DNA from: Nectonema munidae
Taxonomy: Eukaryota; Nematomorpha; Nectonematoida; Nectonematidae
Assembly: GCA_030549495.1 (NCBI GenBank)
Contig: JAUIRK010001052.1
Coordinates: 310,001 to 374,000, forward strand
Reading direction: 5' to 3'
Length of the DNA stretch: 64,000 bases
The translations under genes and the position numbers were made by a program. The notes under the pieces are model-generated. The model was not told the origin of the DNA and made no database searches. It saw nothing but the letters and a program-made list of their open reading frames with translations. This document shows positions 22,237-33,711 of this stretch, one piece after another; positions within the stretch are counted from its first letter, which is position 1, and every line of letters begins with the position of its first letter.

Positions 22237-22913
22237 CACGTATGAATTAAGTTGTAGATTTATTATTTTTGAAATTATAAAAGATAAATTCAAAGCGACC
22301 ATGACTAAATAAAGGTCTTTTATTGACATAAAGTCAATCCTATTATTAATTAAAGTTCAAGGACATTGAGTGACTTTTCCACGGGTACTGCATTCATAAA
22401 GTATGTTAATACCTCCTTATTTTATGATAAGTTTTGATACCAGTAAATACAAAATTAAGCGCATCTTTATGCTTTATTTTCTCTTTATGATGCAAGTAAA
22501 ATTAAAATACTTTTCAATTAAGAAGAAGCGAATAAAATAGGAACTGCTGATATAAAGCAGAAAATATTTTTAAAATTTAATTTACAGATTTTTAAAAATA
22601 TATTAAATGCTAAAGAATTTAGCAATGGAATAAACCGAATAACTACAAGAGTATAAGACATTAAGTGACACGATATGTAGAAACCACTTCAGTGAGGAGA
22701 GACAAAAGAAGAAAATATCATAAGGTATGATTTGAGCAAAAATAATTTAACAACCATTAGAATTATTCACAGATTTATAACAACTTTTTTAAGCACAGAA
22801 GCATATGATGAAAGTCTCCATTCTTAATGAAGTTGAATTATATCATTAATTGTACAGTATTTGGCGTGTAGAAGATAAAAGAATAATTTAGCGAAAGAGG
22901 AGCCATGATGAAC
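22237..22913. other. Region downstream of PRKAG, no gene recognised
   Basis: AT-rich. No canonical AATAAA on the minus strand is obvious near the PRKAG stop, so its 3' end cannot be placed. Confidence 0.45.
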
Positions 22914-23948
22914 TCAGCTTGTGTCCATAGCATATTCTGGAGATTCAGTGAAAAATTCTTTGAGAAAAAATCCAAGTATGTCTGAGAGAGACAGCATTCC
23001 TTTTAAATGCATTTCCTCGTCCAAAATGACTAAACGATGAACACCTGCTTTTACGATTCTATCGATGATTTCCCCTAAGCGTTCATTCAATAAGCAATTA
23101 TGAACCTGATCTATGATATGCTTGCGGTATTTAAGCGCTTCAGAAATGCCAACTTCTAAATTGCCGTAAGTTTTTTCTGCTGCAAGGTTAACGACATCAA
23201 ATTTGGCATATATATCCACCACTTTATTCGTTTCTCTATTTAGTACCGGGAGAGCAGAGACACGAAGTTCAACAAACAAACGAAGCGCTTCTATGATGGG
23301 CGAATCCTCGAATAAATAAGCAACGGAGTCTAATGTACCAATTTTTAAGTCACCAATAGACTTGTCCAAAAAACTTGGATTGGGCAGATCTTGCATATAG
23401 AGAGAAATGAAGCCGAGGAGTCTCTTGTGTGTTAGGATATAGAGGGCATTCCCAGAATGTGGATTGACAATTGGGAGACGGTGGATGCGATTTTCTAAAA
23501 GCTTTTGTACTGCTTCAAACAAACTGGCATCAGGGTCTATAGAAATAAAAGGCTTCACTTGCATAACTCTTCGCCAAGTTTCAATTTTGTGCTCTTCTAA
23601 AACTTCAATCTTTATGTTTGGAGATTTATAATACATTTTCAGCATGTTGATGAAGTCTGTAATAGTAAGCATGCCGACGAAGGCATACCTTGAACTGTCC
23701 CACAAAGGGGCTGATCTAACGCCATTGTAAACAAGAGCATAGAAGGCCTTTTTCACGGATAATTGCGTATCAAAAACTAATATTTTTGAGCTATTCGGTA
23801 TTAGTTCATAGCATTTATAAAATTTTAAAAAATTTATATAAATATTGTCATCAGCACTGAATGATCCATAGTTGCCCTTATTGTCTGTTGAGATTTGTGT
23901 GGAAGAACACGGCCTTGATCGTAGAATGTGCACATGAGGTTCACTCAT
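22914..23948 (-). CDS. PRKAG: AMP-activated protein kinase subunit gamma
   Basis: Regulatory gamma subunit of AMPK, the cytoplasmic energy sensor; it binds AMP/ADP/ATP and joins the alpha and beta subunits. The 344-aa frame is complete, with four CBS repeats at about 55-108, 134-183, 209-258 and 281-332. Family blocks are clear: AFYALVYNGVRSAPLWD, FVGMLTITDFINML, EEHKIETWR, NRIHRLPIV, LYILTHKRLL, DIYAKFDVVNLAAEKTY, GVHRLVILDE and LSLSDIL. The nucleotide-contact residues equivalent to human gamma-1 Arg70, Asp90, His151, Arg152, Asp245, His298, Arg299 and Asp317 are kept (here Arg78, Asp98, His156, Arg157, Asp251, His304, Arg305 and Asp323). About five residues are missing just before CBS2. The start is the first Met, and other isoforms may use upstream exons. 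The absence of coding introns is unusual for this family, but nothing marks it as dead. Confidence 0.97.
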   Translation of the reverse strand: MSEPHVHILRSRPCSSTQISTDNKGNYGSFSADDNIYINFLKFYKCYELIPNSSKILVFDTQLSVKKAFYALVYNGVRSAPLWDSSRYAFVGMLTITDFINMLKMYYKSPNIKIEVLEEHKIETWRRVMQVKPFISIDPDASLFEAVQKLLENRIHRLPIVNPHSGNALYILTHKRLLGFISLYMQDLPNPSFLDKSIGDLKIGTLDSVAYLFEDSPIIEALRLFVELRVSALPVLNRETNKVVDIYAKFDVVNLAAEKTYGNLEVGISEALKYRKHIIDQVHNCLLNERLGEIIDRIVKAGVHRLVILDEEMHLKGMLSLSDILGFFLKEFFTESPEYAMDTS

Positions 23949-24005
23949 TTGGGCAAATTATGGGCAGGAAATGAAAAACGAGCGGTAGTAACTTTGTTCA
24001 ATTAT

Positions 24006-24022
24006 CTAAAAAAGGAAAAAGA
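24006..24022 (-). promoter_or_regulatory. Probable splice acceptor upstream of PRKAG
   Basis: The minus strand reads CTTTTTCCTTTTTTAG, a long pyrimidine tract with AG, about 57 bases before the ATG. This is the strongest of the acceptor candidates next to the host genes. Confidence 0.55.
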
Positions 24023-24721
24023 AATAAAATTGATATTTTTGCACCTGCCGTAAATGACCAAATATCACTTATTTATAGTTTATTAATAATAAATATTAAT
24101 CCGGTGTTTCTTCACCGAAAAGCTTTTTTTTAAAGCTAATTACGAATCCGATGGTGTCATTTATTTTTTTATAAAAAAATAAATGCCAAATCAAAATATA
24201 TTTCAATTCTACGATTTTTGCTCAATATTGTATAAACCAGCTTTTGGTGATTAATTCACTCAAAATATTTCACCTGCCAATAAATGAGTTTTTATATTTT
24301 ATTTTTTCAAATTATTATTTTTTTTATACCATTTTTAAACAAGTTTCGTTCCATTTAGCAAATCGACCTTTCTTTCTTCATAATGTTATTTTGACAAACT
24401 TTACATAGGTAATGAATGCTATTTAATGTCCTTAAAAGGGTTACACCTTTTTTTTATAGAAACAACCGAGTTACTCCTTAAAATTTGAGAGGAAGGGGGA
24501 GGGAGAACTTCTTCTTTTCTTTTTTTATATCATTTTCAAAATTCATTATAAGAGCATTTTTGTTCAATAAACACACCACCATTATTTTATTACCCGACAT
24601 TACACTTGCCTTCTCAGCTGTCAATCCCACCATAACTGAGGATAATCGCAGCGATTTAGTCGAATTACCATGTTTCACATTGTAATCTCATCACTACCTT
24701 GTAGCTTATCAAGATAACAAA
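24023..24721. other. Region upstream of PRKAG, no gene recognised
   Basis: AT-rich. Opposed 66-codon frames at 24,478-24,685 mirror each other and have no domain. A short hairpin (CCGGTGTTTCTTCACCG) lies near 24,102. Confidence 0.45.
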
Positions 24722-25039
24722 TCATTCATATATGATAGAGGAAAAGCAAAAACAAACTAAGAATTCTTCATGCCTGCTATTATTTTTACACTTATCTATG
24801 AGGATTGAGAACATTCCCGATTCTTCAATTTCGTCTCTAATCACTTGAATAACGCTTTGGGCTAGAACAAATTCTTCACATGATCGTGAGGACAAATAAT
24901 TTTGAGATTTATGGCTTTTCATAAACTCATCATGCATTTCTCTGAAAGTAGGATTTATAGCTATCATGAGCAAATTCATCAAATTTACCACAGTTGGATA
25001 AATTAACAAATTCATTATGCAAGAGAAAGGACATTTCAA
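24722..25039 (-). pseudogene. hAT-type transposase fragment (DUF4371-like)
   Basis: A 105-aa frame with NYLSSRSCEEFVLAQSV, IRDEIEESGMFSILIDKC and a following HEEFLVCFCF. This order (YLS-[..]-EF--I---V---I--EI--A-YFSI--D) is typical of DUF4371 domains in ZMYM/ZBED-type hAT transposases. It contains the first catalytic-Asp region only and is truncated at both ends. Confidence 0.65.
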
Positions 25040-25144
25040 ATGCAGTAAATTTTCAAATAGTTATGATTTTTAACGAAAATAGGCTCGCAAACACGATCTA
25101 AAATTGAATAAATAAAAAAAGTTACGCCATTTTTTTTTGAGGCT

Positions 25145-25640
25145 TTGCCATTAGGGAGAGTCATGAGAGAATACGTGATCACTACTCAATGCATGCAACA
25201 AAGCCTTTATCCCTCATTTGTCAACAGGAAAGGCGAATCATCCGTCACGCAGAAAATAACTGGGCATGAAAAAACGCACTTCAAATGTATTTTTAGCTGC
25301 ACGGCATCGGGAGAAAAGCTTCCACCGATGGTGATTTTTAAACGCACGACGATGCCAAAAGAAAAATTCCCGAGAGGAATTGTTAAAGTCAACAAGAAAG
25401 GATGGATGACGGAAAGGGTATACGGAGTGTTACGGCAAGCGACCAGGAGGATTCTTTCACGGGAAAAAGGCATTGCTCGTTTTGAACAGCATGAGGGCCC
25501 ACATAACAGATTATGTCAAAGAACCCATCAAGAGGACAAACTCAATTCCAGTTATGATTCTTCAGCGAACAGGAGGGGGAAGATAGTGACCAATGACTTT
25601 CTTGGTAGGTTACTGTTCACTGTTAATTTTTTATTTTTGT
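25145..25640 (+). pseudogene. Tigger/jerky-like transposase fragment (DDE domain)
   Basis: The frame has TGHEKTHFKCIFSCTASG, KLPPMVIFKRTTMPKEKFP and KGWMTERV, the central DDE region of jerky/Tigger transposases. From about 25,455 the homology moves to another frame, reading KKALLVLNSMRAHITDYVKE and then IKRTNSIPVMI, which includes the second catalytic Asp equivalent (here Asn). There is thus one clear frameshift plus a D-to-N change. GCGGCTTATTTATG about 60 bp downstream resembles the GCGGCTTATGCGTG terminus at 34.15 kb. Both ends are truncated. Confidence 0.8.
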
Positions 25641-25789
25641 TACAAGCCGTGTTTCATTAAGGCCTGTATAAAGCTCATATGTTTCAATGTACCGGTAGGC
25701 ACCTGCGGCTTATTTATGTTCAAAATAATTATTTTTTAAAAATTCAGTGGGTGCGCGTGAGGCGTATATTTAGATGCCCTGAATAATAA

Positions 25790-26260
25790 TGTGGAAATTA
25801 CATTTTTATACTAAATCAATCATGCCAACTTCATTTCGGTACTCAATTTTCACAATTACTGTGTGAAAAATTGTGAAAGTCTCGATAAAATTTGTGCAAT
25901 TATATGTATGAATATTATTCAAATTAAAAACAATACACATTTTTATGCTAAATCAAGAATGCCATCCGGGGTCATTTTTGCAATTTGATTTTTAAAATGT
26001 CTCAAAGTGTCAATTTTGTAGTTTACGTCAGAAACTCCAAGAAATCAATTAAAATTTAAACTAAATATATTTTTTATACCAAATCCACCATGCCAATTTC
26101 ATTTCTCAGCTCAGTTTTAGCAACTATGATTTGGAAATGTCTAAAAGTACTTGCAATTTACATTTGAGAAAGTCTCTCCAAGAACAATTATCCACATTTT
26201 AAATAAATCGAACATGCAGATTTTATTGGGTTAAAAATTCAGTATGGAGATTATCAAAAA
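25790..26260. repeat. Tandem array related to satellite C1, copy 2
   Basis: About three to four units of roughly 130 bp with TTTTTATACCAAATC-ACCATGCCAA, TTCATTTC and GAAA-TGTCTCAAAGTGTCAAT, the same word order as 12,932-13,760. Confidence 0.65.
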
Positions 26261-26870
26261 ACATTGTGAATCAAAAATCTTTAAACCTTTATCTTATTAG
26301 TTACATTAATTGACTAAAAAAGTAATATAAAATTTTTAGACAGTTACAGTTACCATAAATATGACAGACCCAATATATAAAAATTTTTATAAATGTGAAT
26401 CGAATTTGACAAATCTTTTCCTTCGGTGTGAATGAGTGAATATTTTAGAGGTGAAAAAGTTTTTGTAATTGAAAAAACAGGATTATGAATGGATTCATCA
26501 AGAACTGGAATTTTGAAAAAGGATGGGTTAGTAAATATCCAGTGATATTTGTTCATAAACACTGATAATGCAACACATTATATTGATTAAAAAAAAGACA
26601 AGATCAACAAAGAGATTCTCTTTAATAGAAAAGTTATGAAATCGCTTAAATTCTGAGGAAAATAAATCTCTGAAAAGGTTTTTTCGAACATAGATTGCAC
26701 AAAATTAATTTCTGATGAAAGTAGAGCTTTCAAGGTAGGGTCAGTTTAGAATTAAGAGCAAAATTAGATACTATATAAGGTATAGGAAAATGAAGTAGAC
26801 TACAAGCTGAGAGCGTATTTGTAAGCAAAAGAATAGAGGTCCGACTGAGATATATGGTTCAAAGCTGCCT
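26261..26870. repeat. Body of repeat family C, copy 2, first part
   Basis: Parallels 14,190-14,700. The match stops near 26,870 (GAGGTCCGACTGAGATATA against GAGGTCCTATCGAGTTACA) and picks up at about 29,335, which implies about 2.45 kb of inserted or rearranged sequence. Confidence 0.6.
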
Positions 26871-27600
26871 CTTTAATTAGTAAACTAAGGGAAGGATGAA
26901 CAAGTATCAAACTAAGGAGGGCCAAAAGTGTTCGGTTTAGTTAGAGTAGCAGTCAGTAATATTTTTTACAATCTAATTTTACAACAATTTTTATAAAAAT
27001 TTTATTGTTGAATTTATAATTAAATATATTATTATAATATAAATAACCAAACTATAGGCTTATTATTAAAAATTTTAATTTTATGAGATTTTATCTAACG
27101 TGATCTCAGGTCGCTTTGATTAGAAATCTATCCCTATTTATGAGATTGACTATTTATTGAGAAAAAAAACACATCCAAATTACATAACTTTTCTGAGGTA
27201 ATTTTATCAAAAATGTAAAACAGAACTAAAGTTAGAAAACTTGGTATAGAATTTTTTCATTCTTTTTGTGTATAAGAATAAGGGTTAGTTAGTTAGACTC
27301 TCAAAAAAGGGTATACAATAAAGATAAATTTGTGCAAACAATAAATTAAGATTGCATTACTTCATTTTTCTCAGTATGATTCAAAAATAGTTTAAAAGCT
27401 AAATTGGTGCAAGCTACAAAAATCTACAAAGAGTAAAATAACATTGAACATTTTGCAATGATTTGACTTTTATAACTTTTAAGGAAAAAAAGTCTATCAG
27501 AAAAAGTTATAGAGCTTCAACAAAAACTAAACATTTTTACAGCACAACTTAAGTTTTTTGAAAACTAATTTGACGTATCCTCTACAGTCTACAGCATACT
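26871..27600. other. Sequence interrupting repeat C copy 2, nothing coding
   Basis: AT-rich, without a supported frame. No inverted ends or target duplication could be seen that would name the interrupting element. Confidence 0.4.
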
Positions 27601-27601
27601 C

Positions 27602-27752
27602 TATCGGTGGCATGGCAGGTTGGTTGAGATGATGCATTCAGCACGGAAGCCTATGGATTCGATTCTTCATCGATACCAATGTGTTCATAGTTTGACATAA
27701 GCGGTACATCAGTGCCTTGTCAATGAAAAGACACCCATGGTACCTTTTCCTT
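27602..27752 (+). mobile_element. tRNA-like SINE, copy 2
   Basis: The head contains GGTTGGTTGAGATGATG (A-box-like) and GGATTCGATTC (B-box-like). The tail contains AGTTTGACATAAGCGGTACA and AAAAGACACCCATGGTACCTT. The tail motif is shared with 4556-4690 and the middle with 56,690-56,830. Confidence 0.65.
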
Positions 27753-28744
27753 ACGTTTTACTCAAAATTGAAAAATTTGCTACATAATTAACATAAGAGA
27801 GAAAGGAGACAAAATAAACAAATAAAGCAATTTTCACTATTTTAAAATGAAACTGTCTGTTCTCAGAATAATTTCAAAATAATAGGAGGCATAAAAAATG
27901 ATTTATGCCTCTACAATGAAAATGCTGGTATTTTTTACATTTTGCAAGGAATCATAGTATACAAAAAACGGTAGTTTATCACTTTTCATAAAATTATTTA
28001 AGTCTAAGAACACAAAATCATAAAAAACTATTTAAACTAACATAAATCAAAAAAATCATAGTATACGAGAACAAGAAAATCATTGCGTTTTTTTACTATT
28101 TCTCTGTCTACAAATAAAATTCTGACAGCTGTCATAAATAAATTAAGTACATTTTTAACAACTGAAACATTTTATTTCGATATTATATTTTTATTATAAT
28201 AATCAACAAATTTTCTTAAAAAATGATTTATTAATTAACACTATTACTTACAAAATTTAACAATCGAACATTATAAAAAATACCTCTGCTCAAATATTAA
28301 AATAAATAGAGCATTTTTGCTTTTAAACTGAATAACTGGTCAAAATATTCATTCCCAAATAGGTATTGAAAAAAAATTTCTTGACTTGAAAAAATTAGTT
28401 TTCAAATGTTACAAAATGTAACAAACGTACTGATAAAGATTAAAAGTGACCTTTGTTGAAAAAATTTTTTAACGCGAGTCAGACAATATTCATTGGTATA
28501 AAATTGTAATGATTGAAAACTATTTTTCTCTCATTTAAAAACATAAACAGATTTTCATTTTTGCAAAATGTTTGGTGTATTGATGGAACTAAATTTTTAC
28601 CAAAAATCTCTGTGATTAATTTGAATAGCTGAACTTTGGTATCATGAAAAAAAGTTCTGAAAATATTGAACTTATATTCCGCTAAAAACTAGTTTCTAAT
28701 GAGATAAAATAAAATTATTTTTAATTTAAATCTAAATACAAATT
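27753..28744. other. AT-rich stretch, nothing recognised
   Basis: No frame or repeat structure beyond A/T runs. Confidence 0.45.
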
Positions 28745-28880
28745 AGAGAGAAGAAATCTGAATGAGATTGGAGAGCTTGAATAAGAGAAGAGAGCTTGAG
28801 TGAAAGAAGAGAGCGAGAAGAGAGATTGAACGAGAGAAGAGAGTTTGAATGAGAGAAGAAAGCTTGAGTAATTGAGTTTT
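28745..28880 (+). repeat. Polypurine tandem repeat (GAGAGAAGAGAGCTTGAATGA-like units)
   Basis: About six variably spaced 20-24-bp units, almost pure A/G on the plus strand. Such tracts can form triplex DNA or GAGA-factor sites; no function is implied here. Confidence 0.8.
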
Positions 28881-29289
28881 AGCAGAGAAAGCGGAAGATA
28901 AAAACAGACAAGGAGACAGAAAGAGAAATAGAACTACTGTGATATAAGATGAGAAAAATCTGGTGGATCATCAACATGTGTTTGTTCAAAAATACTACAA
29001 GGCCCTTTTGAGACACTGTGATAAAGATTGCTTACTTATTGTGTGCATATTGAAACAATGGATTATTAATATTATATAGCTCTCATATCGTTTGTAAAAT
29101 ATTTTTGATTGGAATTTCAGAGCAGCTTGGCATGATGTTTGACTCGAAAGTGTGCAAGTGCATTCCCTCTTTTATTCTCTTATCTTACATTATCATGTAT
29201 TCGAATATTCGCCCCTGCAGTAACCGCAATTTAAATCTAAAGACAAAAGTATTTTCAGAATCAAATAGAGCATTTTAGACTTGCTGTTT

Positions 29290-29645
29290 ATGGATAAGTT
29301 TATTTTAATACGATGAGTAAAAGAATTTGAAGTTAAGTTACCTGTGAAAGTTATTTTACTGAGAGGAAAAATATTTTGGGTGAATTAATCATTAAAAGTT
29401 GGTTCAAATAAATTAAGACAACATTAACCTAAAAAAATGTGGAATTTATAATATATTTTCAAGTTTATATATTTTGCTTTGATTGACGCGTTTGATTATT
29501 TTTCATGAAAAAAAATGACATCATCAGATTCACAATCAATATTATCTAGTGGGCTCGCGGGAGATTTTGTAAAAATATTTAATAGCTTAGGAAAAAGAGG
29601 GGGGCTAAAATAGCCCCCCCCCCCCTTGTTACTAAGGAAATGAAA
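29290..29645. repeat. Repeat family C, copy 2, second part and terminus
   Basis: Parallels 14,700-14,900 (GAATTAA-[..]-AAAGTTGGTT-AAATAAATTAAGA). It ends with AGAGGGGGGCTAAAATAGC and a run of 12 C, the G/C-rich terminal signature of the family. The next sequence is hAT coding, as at 15,995. Confidence 0.6.
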
Positions 29646-29654
29646 ATAACCCGT

Positions 29655-30739
29655 CATGAATAAGGTTGCGGTTGTAAACTTAATTCGCAGCCATGCTTTA
29701 AATCATCGATTGTTTCAGTTGCTTTGTGAAGAAGTAGGCCAGGAACACACTCTGATTTTGTATCATAATGGTAGTGTGCTGAATCATGTGTTTGAACTAA
29801 AACGAAATTCACTAGTTTCTCAGTGAAGGTGTACAAGAACTGGCTATCTATTTCAATGAACCTAATTTTGTTCAAATACTTGCTTATTTGGATGATGTGT
29901 TTTCAGCACCCAAGGAACTCAATCTGTTTCTACAGAGAAAGGACTTTATATTGTGACTACAAGCGAGAAATTGACTGCATTCAAAGAAAAACTTGTTTTG
30001 TGGATAAAACTTTACTGCATCCAGACTTAATTGCAAACATTTTTGAACATATGCAGATGGTGTATACTCCATTTGAAGGTTACTTCTCTCATGGAGAGCT
30101 GCAAACCTGTGACGACTGGATTATAAACCCTTTTATGATAAATTGGATGATGTTGATGATGACAACAGCATCACGGAAGATCTGATCGACCTGCGACACA
30201 ATCGTGGAATTCAAATGGAGTTCAACAATAGTAAGCTAGGTCACTTCTGGGCCTCTCGGCTGGAAAAATACCCGGCACTAGCAAGTAGCAAAAAAAGCTC
30301 TCGAAGTGCTGACACCTTTTGCAAATACTTACTCGTGTGAGCAAGGATTTCTTGTCTACTTTTGATTAAAACAAAGACATAAAGTTGCTAAATTCTGAAC
30401 ATGACATGCAAACAGCTCTCAGCAGAAAAACACCAAGATTTGATGCCATTATAGAGAAAAAAACAGCAGCAACGAATTCACTAGACTTAGTTTACTGTGC
30501 AATACAAGCAAAACAAAAATTTTATTTTAACAAAATAAAAATATTTTTATTATATGTACTCTGATTTTTTTTCTTGAAAAAAATGTAAGCTGTATATGAA
30601 TGAAAATTGAATTAAAAAAATGTTTTTATTACATTCACTTTGTGTTTTTAGATTTTTAATATTTCAGTATCCATGGGGTGCAAGAACCGACTACTGATTT
30701 GAAAAGGGTGCGGACACTGATAAAGGTTAAGAGCCCCTG
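29655..30739 (+). pseudogene. hAT element 3' half (ZBED5/SCAND3-like transposase), dead
   Basis: The reading starts abruptly with VVNLIRSHALNHRLFQLLCEE, then EHTLILYHNGSVLNHVFEL, YFNEPNFVQILAYLDDVF and KELNLFLQRK (to about 29,945). After several frame changes, 30,143-30,340 gives DLRHNRGIQMEF and FWASRLEKYPALASSKK, and then TPFANTYSCEQGF (the hATC region) in another frame. The non-coding tail ends GGTTAAGAGCCCCTG at 30,739, matching the usual ending of this hAT group. The 5' half is absent. At least four breaks are present. Confidence 0.85.
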
Positions 30740-31442
30740 TTTAGAGTGAGATTTTTGAAACAAAGGTGAGCTTAAGTTGATGTAACAAACTGTGTTTACC
30801 AGAGGAGTACACACAGGGGGCAAAGCCCCTCTAAAAAATTATTTAGCCCCCTCCTCCCTTTTGTAATAAAAACGCATAAGATGAGGCTTATGCAAAAGAG
30901 ACCTGTCAATGAATAATAAGGAGACTGCTTAAAATATGAGAAGTACAGAATATTCTATATTATAGAAATGCAAGTAATGATGTGACTTGTGCTGAGACAA
31001 TCAATTGAAAAAGAAAGGTTACATTAGATCAAATCCCTACATTGCTTCTCTGGTGATGCTCATTATATGGGAAAAATAACAGCACGAAATGATAAAAACA
31101 TATGTGCATAACAATAATATAAGGTATAAAATATAGCCTAAAAGTTACAAAAAATAGAAGTTCGCTTGTTTGAAATTTACATTTGTCTAGTATAGTTGTT
31201 ATCTGTTACAGTCTTACTCTTCCGTTAATAAAGCAAAACCAAAGAGATTCGGTCCAACATTAAAAATAAGTTTATACAAATACAATGCATATTTATAGTA
31301 GCAACCTGTACTCAAGAAAATTGACAAACGATTCACATCAAATAATTTTTGTAGTAAAGCAAAATAAAACATTAAATTTAACAACGAAAATGTAAAAATA
31401 TTTTTGGACAAAGTATATGTATTTTTTGTTTTAATATAAAAT
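30740..31442. other. Short C/G-rich repeat patch, then AT-rich sequence
   Basis: 30,810-30,865 has GGGGGCAAAGCCCC and TTTAGCCCCCTCCTCCC, resembling the family C terminus at 29.6 kb. The hAT element may therefore have landed in such a repeat. The rest shows nothing. Confidence 0.4.
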
Positions 31443-32825
31443 TTACCATGTGTTTTTACAATTACAAAATAAGAATAAAGTATGATCCTTGCGAATATAT
31501 TTGCCACACTCACTACACTTTCGTGTTCCTCTTTTCTAGGCTTACAATTAGTCGAAGAGCAGTAACCTTTAACGGGGGTGTTGCAGTTGGTTCACTAGTT
31601 TTGGTGAAACCGTAAAAAGAAAGCAGATTTCGAGTAGATATGCCAGTAAATGAACCTTCGCTTCTGATTTTCAAAGAGCTTTCAGCTAGAGCTAAGCTAT
31701 GCTTTATAAAGTAATTCCTGCCCATTTTGCAACAAATGGGTAAGCACTTTAGATTAGCTTTCATAATTAACCAGCTGTTATTAGCAGCAATGTAGAAAAA
31801 ATTTTTAAAAATCACTATTGGCCATCATCTCGAAGCCTTATATATAGCAGCTAAAATTTTGAATAAAAACGTTTACCCCAGACGTATATTTGTTGTAGTC
31901 TAAGATTGTTTGCGGCTGTTTTTTTATCCAAATATATTAATTCTTGAAAGATATTGTCTCGACACCACATAAACAGGTTTTAATTTTTTTTTGGAATGCT
32001 TGTGTAGAATGTAAATGGTCAACGAGGAATACTGTGTTATTAAAAACATTATTTTATATCCTGTTAAACGGAAACTTTTTAGGTATGCAAGCCGTAGAAC
32101 ATGTTGCCTAAATATTCTATTGTTCCTAACCGTACCACAAATTGGAAATTTTTCATCTTTGGCGCATATAGACAATTCATTACACATGAAAAATCTGCCA
32201 ACATAAATACTAGAACCAGGAAATAAGCACAAAACTAAAACTAATCTCTTGACAATATTAGCAAATTTGGACTCAATATCTAAAAATCGAGTCTGAAATA
32301 TTTCACTAGAAAAAAACTAAAATTCTATAGCTCATCCATAGTTACACGATTTGTTGAAGACTAATATTGATGTCAGAAATTTGTTTTGAATGCCCCTTAC
32401 CGCTACCAATCTAAGAGAATTGTCGCTTTCTCTATTTGAATCAAATCGTATGAAAGTACGAACAATAATGAACACATCTCTACTAACTGCAGCTTTCAAA
32501 AATGAATTTGCGTATTTTTCTGAAGAGACATTTGACATAAATTTGTTGGTCCGTTCATTGTCGATATATAAAAGACAAGAGAATGAAGCCAGCGAATGTT
32601 CGATTGAACGTAGAAACGAAGTTGAATATTACCTGTATCTCTTGAATTTATAAATGTGCTAACCATATTTTCGGTGAAGAAAAGATTAAAATATTTTATT
32701 CCATCTTTCACATTTTTGGAATCACCTTTTGGACAGCTGTACAAGAAATTATTTTGAAGATTCTGTTCAATCTGGTTCTTTAAGGGAATCTCTCTCTTTT
32801 TGATCAATTTCTTCCTCTTCATCGC
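31443..32825 (-). pseudogene. piggyBac-like transposase, second copy, broken
   Basis: Minus strand, N- to C-terminal: KYFNLFFTENMV and RWLHSLVFYIS (32,496-32,822); a block with VSRDVFIIVRTFIRFDSNRE (32,332-32,538); YVGRFFMCNELSICA, then FPICGTVRNNRIF (31,924-32,232), equivalent to YTDRFFTS...LCGTVTPNRR in copy 1; FFYIAANNSWLIMKA (31,513-31,815); and a terminal Cys-rich finger, CSECGKYIRKDH...CNCKNTW, ending at 31,443. The catalytic YTD block is eroded. At least four frame breaks are present. It belongs to a different lineage from the 16.4-kb copy, judging by sequence divergence. Confidence 0.8.
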
Positions 32826-33711
32826 TGTTTGTTGAACTCAGGCGTTAATATCACTTAGGGGAAAACATCTGAAGCAATTTCTGACAAGGACTAGAAAGAT
32901 AGAGTGGATGGAATAAAAAGTTTCAATACACAAATGGTGTTCTTTTAGTCAGAAAACAGTATCTATAGACCTTGTTTGCCTCAAGCTAGCAAAAAATCTA
33001 GCTTTATTTCATTTTTTTTCAATCCAGAGTGAATTTGTTTCAAGTATTGGAAAGCATTTACGTGTTGAAAAGTTTAAGCGAATTTTTTGTGCTTGAAACC
33101 AGTGAGAAAGCCTTTTTTTCAATTCTTCTGTTGGTTTAACAAATCAGGCATGTTGCATCCCAGATGTATAAGCAGAAATATTGCTTTATCAATGTTTTCT
33201 AAAGGCATGGCATAATCTAATGCAATCAAAAGGGCTTACTTTTATCCTAGTTTAAAGTTTGATTTATAAAATGATCTATATTTTTGGTGAAAAACTATTT
33301 AGAGAAATAAAATGAAAGCACACTTTTGTTTATCACCAATGCAAGCCGTGCTGTTTTTCAAGTAAAGTAGAAAATATCAGAGTACGTAAATGAATATCAT
33401 AACTAGCGAAATATGTTTTTTCAAATATATTTTGATTTACCATTCCTACTAATAGGTGGCAGTCTATATCTTATGCAAAGGAGATAAAATCTGATTGAAT
33501 CAAACTATGTCCCCTTAGTACAGTTCACCCCATAAAGTGAAAAAAATGCAATAAAATTAACCTTTCATTCTCTACATAAAAAAATAAAGACAGAAAATAA
33601 CTCAAGAAACTGATTTCATATATTTTTAATTATATTTTGATTTTTGTAAATTTACAAGAATGAATTTTTTACGTGCCATAAAAAGACCTACTCCGTTCCT
33701 CTAAGATTTAA
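32826..33711. other. AT-rich stretch, nothing recognised
   Basis: No frame or boundary found. It may include the upstream flank of the piggyBac copy. Confidence 0.45.
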
